From positions 36,054 to 100,053 of the forward strand of contig CAJUQD010000001.1 in NCBI GenBank assembly GCA_910588105.1: a DNA stretch of 64,000 nucleotides, given 5' to 3'. The notes beneath the pieces were generated by a model. It saw nothing but the letters and a program-made list of their open reading frames with translations, did not search any database and was not told the origin of the DNA. Source of the stretch: an uncultured Oscillospiraceae bacterium (GTDB lineage: Bacteria > Bacillota > Clostridia > Oscillospirales > Oscillospiraceae). Position 1 is the first letter of the stretch. Each line of letters starts with the position of its first letter. Shown in pieces: positions 1-8,290 of the stretch. Made by a program: the position numbers and the translations under genes.

Positions 1-2250
1 GCTGGACCCCTTTTTGAGGGCCCCGGCGCCCGACTCCACCTTGATCTTGGTCAGCTTGCCGGTCATGCCCTCCTCCTTCTCAGCCTCAGTGATGAAGGTA
101 TTGTTGGTGGAGGCCACAATAGCCCAATAGAGGGTGGCCGGTTCGTTCACTGTATAGGTGATGCCGGCGGAGGTTGCCTGGAAGTCATGCTGCCACAGGT
201 TGGTAACCACGGGCGGGGTGTTGTCGTCGGTGGTAAAGGTGAGCTTCTTCACCGCCGAGCTCTTCACCCCGTCATGATCCACCAGCCACAGGTAGAGGTC
301 GTACCTGGTGACCTCGTCCAGCCTGACTGCGTTCACCTGGATGGGATGGGTGACGTTCTTCACCACGCTCAACGAGCCGTAGCCCAAGTTGCCGCTGACG
401 GCGCCGGTTTTGAACTCGTTGGGCGTGGGGGCGGTGCTGCCGTAGGGCAGCAGGGCGTAGTACAGCCGGCAGCTCTTGTTGGTCATCACGGTGACCTGGG
501 CCAGATCCACGCTGGTCTTGGTCATCACCGGATAGCCGGATGTGAAGGCGGGCACGGTGTTGTCCGGCGTAGTAAAGGCCGCAACCTTCACAGGACTGCG
601 GTTATCCCGGTCATCCACCAGGATTGCGGTGACGTAGTAGGAGCCGTCCGGGGTAAGCCCGTTCACCTGAGCGGTGTACTCGGTGTTGGAGGCAGCCGCC
701 CTCACGGTGCCCGCCTTGAGGATTTTTCCGCCGTAGACGGGGGGCTCCAGAAGATCCTTCTCGCTCACCGAGCCGTCGGTCACCGCAGAGATCGCCCAGT
801 GGACGGTGCCCGCCTTATTGGTGCTGAACACCAGGGTGGCGGAGTTGGGGGCCACGTTTTTCACCGTGGGGTAGCCAGCCATCAGCTTGGGATCGGCGGA
901 GGACTCGGCCGCGGTGACGCTGTCCATCTCGGTGCCGTGGATGTTGCCGGTGATGCCGGGGCGGATGGTGATCTTGTCGGGCAGCATCTCTACCTTACAG
1001 CCCGGCGCGCCCACGTTGAGGTTCTTGATGTCCCCGCCGCCGGTCACCTCCGTGGCCACGTCCAGGTTGAGCTCGCCCACCCGGGCGCCGTTGTCGATGA
1101 TTACCTTGGACTCGGTGGCGTTTTCGTCCACGGTAACCTTTTCGGCGTAGCCGCGGGCGATCTGGAGGGTTGACTTGGGGGTGAAGTTGATGATTTCCTG
1201 CAAATTGCCCGCCAGCTGGAGCAGGGTGCCCTCCTCGCCGTCCTGCTGGATGAGCGCCAAGCCGTGCCCCTCGGAGGAGGCGTCCTCCACATAGGCGTTG
1301 GTGCGCACGCTGGTGACGGGTATGTCGGTGTGGCCCTCGGCCCGGACGCTGACAAACTGGTTGGCGATGCTGTCCACCACCATCTCGTCGGCGGTCACGT
1401 TGCGCAGAATCACGCTGCTCTGGCTGGAGCTGCTCTCACCCGCGCCGCTGACCACGATCTGGCCCAGCACCTCCACGTTTTCCAGCAGTACGTCACCCAG
1501 GTCGATGCCGCCGGTGAGGTAGAGGTTGCCCGCGATCACGCTGTTGCGCAGGGTGACGCCCGAAGTATTGATGGTCACGTTGCCGTACACGCTGCCCAGG
1601 GTGTGCTCGCCCTTTTGGCTGATGGGGGTGCCGATGGCCCGCACCAGCATGGCGGCCACCTCCCCGCGGGTGATGTTCCGCTGGGGCTTGAAGGTGCCGT
1701 CCTCATAGCCGCTGATGACGCCCTGGGCCACCGCGGTCCCGATGAGGCCCCGGCTCCAGTCGCTGAGGGTGCGGCTGTCGGAGAACCCCAGGGTCTCGCC
1801 GGTGGTGCCCCGGAGCATCAGGTTCCGGGAGAGCAGCACCACCGCCTGCTCCCGGGTGAGCGGGTCGTTGGGAGCGGCCGTATTGGGGCCGGTGCCTTTG
1901 AAATAGCCGATATTATAGCCGATATCAATATCATCGTAGAACCAGTCCCGGGAACGCACGTCGGTAAACGGCATCCCGTCCAGCTTGTCATAGCCGTAGG
2001 CCCGGTTCACCATGGCGACGAACTCCGCGCGGGTAATGCTGCTGCCCAGGCGCAGCGCGCCGCTGGTATCGCCCCGCATAACGCCCCAGTCCACCAGCTG
2101 CTGGGCATAGGGCATGGCCCAGTGGTCCGCCGCCTGGGCGGGCAGCGCCATCCCGGGCAGCAGGCCCAGGATAAGGGCCAGAGCCAGTACGCCGGCCAAA
2201 TGCCGGCGCAGGCGGTGCCAGATCGTTTGATTGCTGCTGTTCTTTCTCAT
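1..2250 (-). CDS. S-layer homology domain surface protein, 3' end cut by window edge
   Basis: The first 750 residues of a secreted protein; its C-terminus lies outside the window. An N-terminal signal peptide (basic start MRKNSSNQ, hydrophobic core near residues 18-35, AQA-like cleavage site) is followed by three SLH repeats, with TRAEFVAMVNRAYGYD, DPLTREQAVVLLSRN and NITRGEVAAMLVRAIG as their second halves. SLH domains hold proteins to pyruvylated secondary cell-wall polymers. After residue about 225 come short beta-strand repeats (GNVTINTSGVTLRNSVI) like a right-handed beta-helix, then two or more fibronectin-like beta modules. The start ATG has AAAGGAAAGGG upstream. It lies 74 bp after the PilZ gene with no visible terminator between, so cotranscription is possible. 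Substrate and role are unknown. Confidence 0.8.
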   Translation of the reverse strand, partial: MRKNSSNQTIWHRLRRHLAGVLALALILGLLPGMALPAQAADHWAMPYAQQLVDWGVMRGDTSGALRLGSSITRAEFVAMVNRAYGYDKLDGMPFTDVRSRDWFYDDIDIGYNIGYFKGTGPNTAAPNDPLTREQAVVLLSRNLMLRGTTGETLGFSDSRTLSDWSRGLIGTAVAQGVISGYEDGTFKPQRNITRGEVAAMLVRAIGTPISQKGEHTLGSVYGNVTINTSGVTLRNSVIAGNLYLTGGIDLGDVLLENVEVLGQIVVSGAGESSSSQSSVILRNVTADEMVVDSIANQFVSVRAEGHTDIPVTSVRTNAYVEDASSEGHGLALIQQDGEEGTLLQLAGNLQEIINFTPKSTLQIARGYAEKVTVDENATESKVIIDNGARVGELNLDVATEVTGGGDIKNLNVGAPGCKVEMLPDKITIRPGITGNIHGTEMDSVTAAESSADPKLMAGYPTVKNVAPNSATLVFSTNKAGTVHWAISAVTDGSVSEKDLLEPPVYGGKILKAGTVRAAASNTEYTAQVNGLTPDGSYYVTAILVDDRDNRSPVKVAAFTTPDNTVPAFTSGYPVMTKTSVDLAQVTVMTNKSCRLYYALLPYGSTAPTPNEFKTGAVSGNLGYGSLSVVKNVTHPIQVNAVRLDEVTRYDLYLWLVDHDGVKSSAVKKLTFTTDDNTPPVVTNLWQHDFQATSAGITYTVNEPATLYWAIVASTNNTFITEAEKEEGMTGKLTKIKVESGAGALKKGSS

Positions 2251-2324
2251 GAGTGTGCCCTTTCCTTTCCGGCGCGCCCTCGGCAAACGCCTGTCCGTTC
2301 CATATGCCATGCCGTTACCGCCGC

Positions 2325-2936
2325 TCAGGCCCCCGGCCCGGCGGGCTTGGGCCGCCCCCGCAGTTGAAGGTTGAATACCGCTTCCCGGAGCATGGTCTCC
2401 TCGTCGTTGCAAAGCTCCAAAAACTTGGCCGCATACAGCACATAGGAGGCCCGCTCGGTGGGGCGCATGCGCAGGATCTGGCACCGGACCACCAGCGGCT
2501 GGGCGGTGACGGGGATAACCACCTCCACCTGCTCCCCCACCTGGAGGGAATGGTCGGTGAAAAACGCGATCCCGCCGGCGCTCAGGTCGTTGGACTCCAC
2601 CTGCCTGCGCCCGGCCCACTTGGCGCCCAACGGGTAGATGAAGCTGTTGAAATGAACCACCACCCGCAGGTTTTTGCGCATATCATGGGCGTCTGCGTTG
2701 ATCCTGGTGACCTCCAGCTGGATCATGTCGTTGCGGCTGCGCACAATGACCCCCTCGTAGGAGGGGCCGGTGTCCATGACGGACAGCAGCTTCAGCTTTT
2801 TGTGCTCCAGGATCTCGTCGATCTTGCCGTCCTCCACCTGGATCTGCCAATACTGGCCGCCGGTGCCCCCCTGGACCCGCCCCCTGGCAATGGGGGTGCC
2901 CTTGCTGTCCAGCATCAGATACAAGCTCTGTTCCAT
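2325..2936 (-). CDS. PilZ domain protein (YcgR-like, probable c-di-GMP receptor)
   Basis: A 203-residue protein with an N-terminal beta-rich domain (about 1-85) and a C-terminal PilZ domain. The two c-di-GMP-binding elements are present and spaced as in the family: RKNLR (RxxxR) and NDLSAGG (DxSxxG). YcgR-type PilZ proteins bind c-di-GMP and brake the flagellar motor; that role is inferred from family and location. The ATG at 2936 is preferred over a GTG 6 bp upstream because AGGAGG sits 7 nt before the ATG but only 1 nt before the GTG. Its start is 2 nt beyond the stop of the upstream FlhB-like gene, so the two are coupled. Confidence 0.85.
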   Translation of the reverse strand: MEQSLYLMLDSKGTPIARGRVQGGTGGQYWQIQVEDGKIDEILEHKKLKLLSVMDTGPSYEGVIVRSRNDMIQLEVTRINADAHDMRKNLRVVVHFNSFIYPLGAKWAGRRQVESNDLSAGGIAFFTDHSLQVGEQVEVVIPVTAQPLVVRCQILRMRPTERASYVLYAAKFLELCNDEETMLREAVFNLQLRGRPKPAGPGA

Positions 2937-2938
2937 CC

Positions 2939-3289
2939 TCACTCCTCCTGTTCCGCCTGCGCCCCGCGCTCACCGGCCGGGGCAGCCGCCTTGGGCTGTC
3001 CGCCTTCTTTTACTTTATTGGGGTCGAAGTGGAGAAAGTACACATAAATCTCCACAATCGCCTTGTACAGCTCCTCCGGAATCTCCTGGCCCAGCTTCAG
3101 CTGGGTCAGGATGGTGGCCAGGGAGTTGTCCTCATAGACGGGCACGCCGCTGTCGGCGGCCACCTCCACAATTTTTTCCGCCATATAGCCCATACCCGAG
3201 GCCACGATCACCGGCGCGCTGTTCCCCGCCTCATATTGGAGGGCCACCGCCTTTTTCGACGGGTTCCGCCTGCCATCATACTTTGACAT
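2939..3289 (-). CDS. FlhB C-terminal-domain-like export protein (FhlB/YlqH type)
   Basis: A 116-residue soluble protein that matches only the cytoplasmic substrate-switch domain of FlhB (compare NPSKKAVALQY here with the NPTHFAVALRY of the full FlhB encoded at 37684-38754). The cleavage motif NPTH is replaced by NPSK, and there are no membrane segments. Such stand-alone FlhB-like proteins can partly replace or modulate the FlhB C-terminal domain in the flagellar type III export gate. It overlaps the start of its upstream neighbour by 14 nt and precedes the PilZ gene, giving a three-gene unit divergent from cheA. Confidence 0.85.
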   Translation of the reverse strand: MSKYDGRRNPSKKAVALQYEAGNSAPVIVASGMGYMAEKIVEVAADSGVPVYEDNSLATILTQLKLGQEIPEELYKAIVEIYVYFLHFDPNKVKEGGQPKAAAPAGERGAQAEQEE

Positions 3290-4700
3290 TCACGCTGTTC
3301 TTCCCTTCAAAGATTTTGGGGAACACCTCGGTGAGGGTCACCGGACGCTCCATTTTCCGCACGCTCACCCCGGCGGAGTTGAGCTCGTTGCGGGCCAGGA
3401 TCCGGGAGATGTTCTGTTCAATCTCCTTGGAGAAGGGGACCACCCCCTCGGGGCAGGCCACCACAATGCTCACGTCCTTCTCCCGGTTGGCCAGGACCAC
3501 ATCGAACAGCCCCAGCCCCTGCACATCGATCTTAAAGAGGAACTTCATGCACTTCTCGCCCTGCCCCTTGTCCCCCTTCTTCTCCTCCGCGTCGGCGTCC
3601 ACCCACAGCTCGGAGAACAGCATCCTCCCGTCCAGCTCCATGGGGATCAGGAAATGGGCCAGGGGCATGTACACACTCTCGTTAATCAGCATGGACGACA
3701 CCAGGTTGCGGAACGCCTCCTGCACCTCGGCGCTGCCCTCCCCCCGCAGGGCCCGGGCGGCAGCGGCGGCCAGATGGTCGGCAAACTGGGCGGCAATCCC
3801 CTTCTGGCCGGGGAGGCTGCCTTGCAGCAGTTTGAGCAGCGACTTATCGTCCACGCCGCCCAGCATCCCTTTTAGTGTACCATATCCGCTGAGCTGATGG
3901 AAGGTCTCCAGCAGTTTTTCTTCCGAGCCGTTTTCATACCTGGTCACATCCAGCGCCAGAAGGCTGAGCAGCTCCCGGGGGGTGCCCATGTCGTGGGTCT
4001 GCCCCACGTAGGCGGACATGAGGGGGAACACCTTCTGCTGCAAAAGGCTGATATTCCCCTGCCGGTCCCCGGCGGCCACGCCGTTTTCCAGCTGGGCCAG
4101 CAGCTCCCGCAGCTTGTCTCCCCAGCTGGCGGGCATGGAGTTTGCCATACCGGCCAGGTTGCGCAGCAGGTTCCCCTCAATATGGCCGGTGGACGACCAG
4201 TCGCTGTAGCTCTTCAGGAATTGGAGGATATCCCCCCGCACGCCCTCGGAATCCGCCCGGGCGTAGGCGTTCCTGAGCATGGCAAACAGGGCCCCGCCAA
4301 AGCGGGTCCCCGCCTTCATCTGCCCGCTGAGGAACGCCAGCAGCTGGGCCTGGTCCATTTTCAGCAGCCCCATGACCTGGGCCATCTCTTCGGCGATGCC
4401 TTCGCTCATGCCGGAGGTGACCACCGTCCCCTCCCGGACCATCAGGCCGGACAGGGTCTGTCCCGCCCCCTGGCTCCGCCTCAGCTGCTGGAGGAAGGTC
4501 TGGAAATTGGAGTCGTAGCGGATTTTCTCCCCCGCCTGGCCCGCGTCCTGCTGCTCGGTGCGGTGGTCCGCCCCCGTTACCCGGTCCAGGTCGGGGACGT
4601 TCTGCACCTGGGTATTACTGGGGGAAATTGGGATATTACGGTTGACGTTGGTATTGTCATAACCCGGTACCGGGTTGGTCGCTCCCAAAAGATCAGGCAT
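3276..4700 (-). CDS. FliK-like protein next to fhlB (YlqG-type), function unassigned
   Basis: A 474-residue protein without signal peptide or membrane segments. The N-terminal 100 residues are polar and low in structure, the middle is helical, and the C-terminal ~110 residues (FKIDVQGLGLFDVVLANREK onward, ending in an NELNSAGVSV segment) have the beta-beta-alpha pattern of the FliK hook-length C-terminal domain. A FliK-like protein beside a stand-alone FlhB-like protein recalls the ylqG-ylqH pair of Bacillus. A canonical fliK lies in the main operon (48483-49634), so this would be a second one. The assignment rests on pattern and context and is tentative. Start: ATG at 4700, with GGGGTG about 8 nt upstream. 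Confidence 0.6.
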   Translation of the reverse strand: MPDLLGATNPVPGYDNTNVNRNIPISPSNTQVQNVPDLDRVTGADHRTEQQDAGQAGEKIRYDSNFQTFLQQLRRSQGAGQTLSGLMVREGTVVTSGMSEGIAEEMAQVMGLLKMDQAQLLAFLSGQMKAGTRFGGALFAMLRNAYARADSEGVRGDILQFLKSYSDWSSTGHIEGNLLRNLAGMANSMPASWGDKLRELLAQLENGVAAGDRQGNISLLQQKVFPLMSAYVGQTHDMGTPRELLSLLALDVTRYENGSEEKLLETFHQLSGYGTLKGMLGGVDDKSLLKLLQGSLPGQKGIAAQFADHLAAAAARALRGEGSAEVQEAFRNLVSSMLINESVYMPLAHFLIPMELDGRMLFSELWVDADAEEKKGDKGQGEKCMKFLFKIDVQGLGLFDVVLANREKDVSIVVACPEGVVPFSKEIEQNISRILARNELNSAGVSVRKMERPVTLTEVFPKIFEGKNSVNVKV

Positions 4701-4738
4701 TTTTTCACACCCCTGCGATAAAACTTGGAAAACCTACT

Positions 4739-4765
4739 TAATTTTCAACCGCTCCCTGCCGATAA
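4739..4765 (+). promoter_or_regulatory. Sigma-28 (SigD/FliA) promoter of cheAWRB
   Basis: The -10 element GCCGATAA at 4758-4765 is an exact match to the sigma-D consensus of Bacillus. The -35 element TAAT at 4739-4742 differs from TAAA at one base, and the spacer is 15 nt. It lies 39 nt upstream of the cheA ATG in the divergent intergenic region. The gene for the matching sigma factor is in this window (34597-35439). Confidence 0.8.
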
Positions 4766-4804
4766 TAACAAAGATAAAAGATATTTACTGAGGTGGTGCT
4801 TTTT

Positions 4805-6883
4805 ATGGGCAGCGGAAACGAAATTCTGGATATGTACATCTACGAAACCGGCACTCTGCTGGAGCAGCTGGAAACCATCGTCCTGGAGGCGGAAAAGGTT
4901 GACACCTTCTCTCAGGAGAACGTGAACGAAATCTTCCGCATCATGCACACCATCAAGGGCTCCTCCGCCATGATGGAGTTCGACTCCCTGGCCACCGTGG
5001 CCCACCGGATTGAGGACATGTTCTTCATCATCCGGGAGGGCACCATGTCCGTGGTCTCCGAAGAGAACCGTCCGGCGCTGTTCGACGTGGTGTTCCAGTC
5101 CATCGACTTCTTCCGGGGCGAGGTGGAGAAGGTGGAAGCCGACGAACCTCTTAGCAAGGATATCGACACCTTCCTTTCAAATATTAATACCCTGATCGCT
5201 AAAATTAAGGGTGAAGAGGTGCCGGAGGCGGCGCCTGCGCCTGCGCCCGCCGCCGCGGCGAGCGCACCTGCGGCCCCCGCCCCTGCCGGCGCGGCAGGCT
5301 TCCCCTATGCCTTACGGGTAAACTTCGAAGAGGGCTGCGGCATGGAAAGCCTGCGGGCCTTTATGGTGGTCACAGCCGTCAAAGACGTGTGCGGCGAGTC
5401 CGACTTCATCTTTGAGCCCGCCAACGTGGAGACCGATTCCTCCACTTCCGAGAGCATCATTGACAACGGCTTCCACCTGATGTTCAAGACTGCCGGGGAC
5501 CGTGACAGCGCCATCAGCGTCATCAAGACGGTGGGTTCCGTCCAGGGCTACCAGCCCTACGACTGCCCGCCCCCGGCGGAGAAGCCCGCCTCCCCCGCGC
5601 CTGCGGCCGCCTCCGCCCCTGCCGCCCAGAGCGCCCCTCCCTCCCCCGCGCCTGCGGCCGCCTCCGCCCCTGCCGCCCAGCAGCAACAGCAGCAGCATCC
5701 CAAGGAGACCCTCATCAGCGTCAACCTGTCCAAGCTGGACCAGCTGTCCGCCGTGGTGGGCGAGATTGTCATCACCGAATCCATGGTCACCTCCTCCCCG
5801 GACCTGAAGGGGCTGGTGCTGGACGCCTTCTCCAAGTCCGCACGGCAGCTGCGCAAGCTCACCGACGAACTCCAGGACGTGTCCATGTCCCTGCGCATGG
5901 TGCCCGTGTCCAGCGTATTCCAGAAGATGACCCGTATTGTCCGCGACATGACCAAGAAGCTCAACCGCCCGGCCAAGCTCACCCTGATCGGTGAGAACAC
6001 CGAGGTGGATAAGACCATTGTGGACTCCATAGGCGACCCCATCATGCACATGATCCGCAACTCCATGGACCACGGCATTGAGGAGACCCAGGAGGAACGC
6101 GTAGCCGCCGGCAAGGATCCTGTGGGCGAAATCATCCTCTCTGCCCGGGACACTGGCAGCGAGGTCATTATCGAGATTATTGACGACGGCCGGGGCGTCA
6201 ACGACGAGGCCGTACTGGCCAAAGCCATCCGCCAGGGCATCGCCTCCCCCGACGTGGAGTACAGCCACAAGGAGATCCTCAACTTCCTGCTGGCCCCCGG
6301 CTTCTCCACCAACACCGAGGTCACCGAATTCTCCGGCCGCGGCGTGGGCATGGACGTGGTGAAGCGCGGGGTGGAGGAGCTGGGCGGCACAGTGTCCATC
6401 TCCAGCGAGCTGGGCCGCGGCATGACCACCACCATCCGCATCCCGCTGACCATGGCCATCATGGACGGCATGGAGGTGGCGGTGGGCGACTCCATCTTCA
6501 CCATCCCCATCAACAATATCCTGTCCACCATGAAGGTGTCTGCCAAGGACATCATCCATGATTCCAACAGCGGCGAGATCATCAAGTGCCAGGGCAATTT
6601 TTACCCCATTGTCCGGGCCAAGCAGCTCTATCAGCTCCAGCACGGCTGCACCGACATTGAGGACGGCGTGCTCATCTGGCTGGAGGCGGGGGACCACTCC
6701 TACTGCCTGTTTGTGGATGAGCTTCTGGGCCAGCAGCAGGTGGTGGTCAAGCAGCTGCCCGCCTACGTGAACAGCTATAATATCAAGAACTACGGCATCA
6801 ACGGCTGTACCCTGCGCAGCGACGGCAGCATCAGCATCATCCTGGACGTGGCCAACCTCTATTCCGCCGCCCGGGGTATCTGA
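4805..6883 (+). CDS. cheA: Chemotaxis histidine kinase CheA
   Basis: A 692-residue kinase with all five domains. HPt (about 1-105) has phospho-acceptor His48 in MHTIKGSS; a P2 CheY/CheB-docking domain lies between two Ala/Pro linkers (about 160-255); then P3 dimerization, P4 ATPase with N-box HMIRNSMDHGIE and glycine boxes, and a P5 CheW-like domain. It phosphorylates CheY and CheB in response to receptors. The ATG at 4805 is chosen because GAGGTGG lies 8 nt upstream; an upstream in-frame GTG overlaps that site. The second linker holds a 41-nt direct repeat. First gene of cheA-cheW-cheR-cheB. Confidence 0.97.
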   Translation: MGSGNEILDMYIYETGTLLEQLETIVLEAEKVDTFSQENVNEIFRIMHTIKGSSAMMEFDSLATVAHRIEDMFFIIREGTMSVVSEENRPALFDVVFQSIDFFRGEVEKVEADEPLSKDIDTFLSNINTLIAKIKGEEVPEAAPAPAPAAAASAPAAPAPAGAAGFPYALRVNFEEGCGMESLRAFMVVTAVKDVCGESDFIFEPANVETDSSTSESIIDNGFHLMFKTAGDRDSAISVIKTVGSVQGYQPYDCPPPAEKPASPAPAAASAPAAQSAPPSPAPAAASAPAAQQQQQQHPKETLISVNLSKLDQLSAVVGEIVITESMVTSSPDLKGLVLDAFSKSARQLRKLTDELQDVSMSLRMVPVSSVFQKMTRIVRDMTKKLNRPAKLTLIGENTEVDKTIVDSIGDPIMHMIRNSMDHGIEETQEERVAAGKDPVGEIILSARDTGSEVIIEIIDDGRGVNDEAVLAKAIRQGIASPDVEYSHKEILNFLLAPGFSTNTEVTEFSGRGVGMDVVKRGVEELGGTVSISSELGRGMTTTIRIPLTMAIMDGMEVAVGDSIFTIPINNILSTMKVSAKDIIHDSNSGEIIKCQGNFYPIVRAKQLYQLQHGCTDIEDGVLIWLEAGDHSYCLFVDELLGQQQVVVKQLPAYVNSYNIKNYGINGCTLRSDGSISIILDVANLYSAARGI
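5589..5680 (+). repeat. 41-nt direct repeat encoding the Ala/Pro linker of CheA
   Basis: Two identical 41-nt copies at 5589-5629 and 5640-5680, with a 51-nt (17-codon) period, encode SPAPAAASAPAAQ twice. The period is a multiple of three, so copy-number change would alter linker length without a frameshift. A CAG/CAA-rich stretch coding for glutamines follows. Confidence 0.8.
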
Positions 6884-6898
6884 GGAGGAGAGAAGAAT

Positions 6899-7381
6899 AT
6901 GAATGACGAGATCCTGTTCGCCCGCGAGGACGAGATGGAAGCCCTGAACACCGTGGACGACACGGTGGATTCCCAAAAATACCTCATCTTCATGGCCGGC
7001 CATCTGAAGTTGGGCGTGATCGCTGAGGACGTGGTGGAAATCCTCAATAACCAGCTTATCACCTACCTGCCCATGCTGCCTGATTTTATCCGGGGCATTA
7101 TCAATATGCGCGGCCAGATGATCCCCATCCTGGATATCCGCGCCCGCCTGGGCATGGAGTCCAAGGAGGACGACAGCCTGGTGGTGGTCATCAACCTGGG
7201 CGACGTGCAGCTGGGCATCCTGGTGGACGCTGTGGATCAGATGCTGGACATACCCAAATCCAACCTGCTCCCCATGCCCGCCAACAGCACCCAGCTGCTG
7301 GTATCCGGCATGTGTTCCCTCCCCGACGGTTCTGGCACCATGATGGTGCTTGACTGTGAGCAGCTGATGCCCAATGAGTAG
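6899..7381 (+). CDS. cheW: Chemotaxis coupling protein CheW
   Basis: A 160-residue CheW-like SH3-type protein that links receptors to the CheA P5 domain. Typical stretches are LGVIAEDVVEI, DFIRGIINMRGQMIPILDIR and VQLGILVDAVDQMLDI. About 30 extra residues precede the core. It starts 15 nt after cheA with AGGAGG upstream and overlaps cheR by 8 nt. Confidence 0.96.
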   Translation: MNDEILFAREDEMEALNTVDDTVDSQKYLIFMAGHLKLGVIAEDVVEILNNQLITYLPMLPDFIRGIINMRGQMIPILDIRARLGMESKEDDSLVVVINLGDVQLGILVDAVDQMLDIPKSNLLPMPANSTQLLVSGMCSLPDGSGTMMVLDCEQLMPNE

Positions 7382-8219
7382 TATAGGAAACGGAGCGGGC
7401 GGCTCCGGATCCTTTTCCGCCCTGTCCATCACAGACAACGACTTCAGCCGCCTGGCCAAGTTCGTCCAGTCCAATTACGGCATCGACCTGAGCCAGAAAA
7501 AGCAGCTTATCACGGGCCGCCTGTCCACCCCCCTGAAGCAGCGGGGCTACACCAGCTTTACCGATTTTGTCAATCATGTGCTCCAGTCCAAGGACAACGA
7601 CCTGATTACCCTGCTGCTGGATAAGTTAACCACCAACTACACCTTTTTCATGCGGGAAAAGGAGCACCTGGACCTGTTTTGCCAGAAGATCATCCCGGAT
7701 ATCGTCCAGCGCCACCAGAAGGACAAGACCCTGGCCATCTGGAGCGCAGGGTGTTCCACCGGGGAGGAGCCCTACAACATCACCATGTTCCTCTTCGACT
7801 ACCTGGGCCCCCAGGCCAGCCAATGGGATACCCGGCTGCTTGCCACCGACATCTCCAACCGGGCCATGACCGCCGCCAAAAAGGGTGTGTATGAGCTGCC
7901 CGACACTATTCCCGCCGACTGGAAGAAGAAGTACTTTATTCCCCAATCCGGCGGGCAGTACCAGGTGGCTCCCAGAGTGCGGGACAATGTGATCTACCAA
8001 CCCTTCAACCTGATGGACCCCATCAAGTTCCGCCGGAAATTTGACGTAATTTTCTGCCGGAATGTGATGATTTACTTTGACCAGCCCACCAAGGACGCCT
8101 TGGTCCGCAGGTTCTATGACGCCACCGCTCCCGGCGGATATCTGCTTATCAGCAAGTCGGAGAACCTCAGCGCCAATATGCCCTACCGCCGGCTGGCCCC
8201 GTCCACATTCCAGAAGTGA
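7374..8219 (+). CDS. cheR: Chemoreceptor methyltransferase CheR
   Basis: A 281-residue S-adenosylmethionine-dependent methyltransferase that methylates receptor glutamates during adaptation. An N-terminal helical domain (FVQSNYGIDLSQKKQLITGR) precedes the Rossmann domain with WSAGCSTGEEPYNI (AdoMet binding) and FDVIFCRNVMIYF. The start codon overlaps the end of cheW by 8 nt and has no strong ribosome site of its own, suggesting translational coupling. Confidence 0.96.
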   Translation: MSSIGNGAGGSGSFSALSITDNDFSRLAKFVQSNYGIDLSQKKQLITGRLSTPLKQRGYTSFTDFVNHVLQSKDNDLITLLLDKLTTNYTFFMREKEHLDLFCQKIIPDIVQRHQKDKTLAIWSAGCSTGEEPYNITMFLFDYLGPQASQWDTRLLATDISNRAMTAAKKGVYELPDTIPADWKKKYFIPQSGGQYQVAPRVRDNVIYQPFNLMDPIKFRRKFDVIFCRNVMIYFDQPTKDALVRRFYDATAPGGYLLISKSENLSANMPYRRLAPSTFQK

Positions 8220-8290
8220 CAATCAAGCCGGGCCGATCCGCACTCGCCGGTCGGCCCGGTATTTCCCAAGATAGGGAGGTTTTCCTTTTT

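Noticed and set aside
1911..1925. Two GCCGATAT sigma-28-like -10 motifs on the plus strand
   Set aside because: They lie inside the SLH gene, antisense to it, and arise from a repeated Tyr-Asn/Asp-Ile coding stretch; no -35 element or downstream gene fits.
5312..7474. Long open frame antisense to cheA-cheW-cheR
   Set aside because: High-GC mirror frame rich in His/Gly/Val; no ribosome site or family pattern, and the plus-strand genes are certain.
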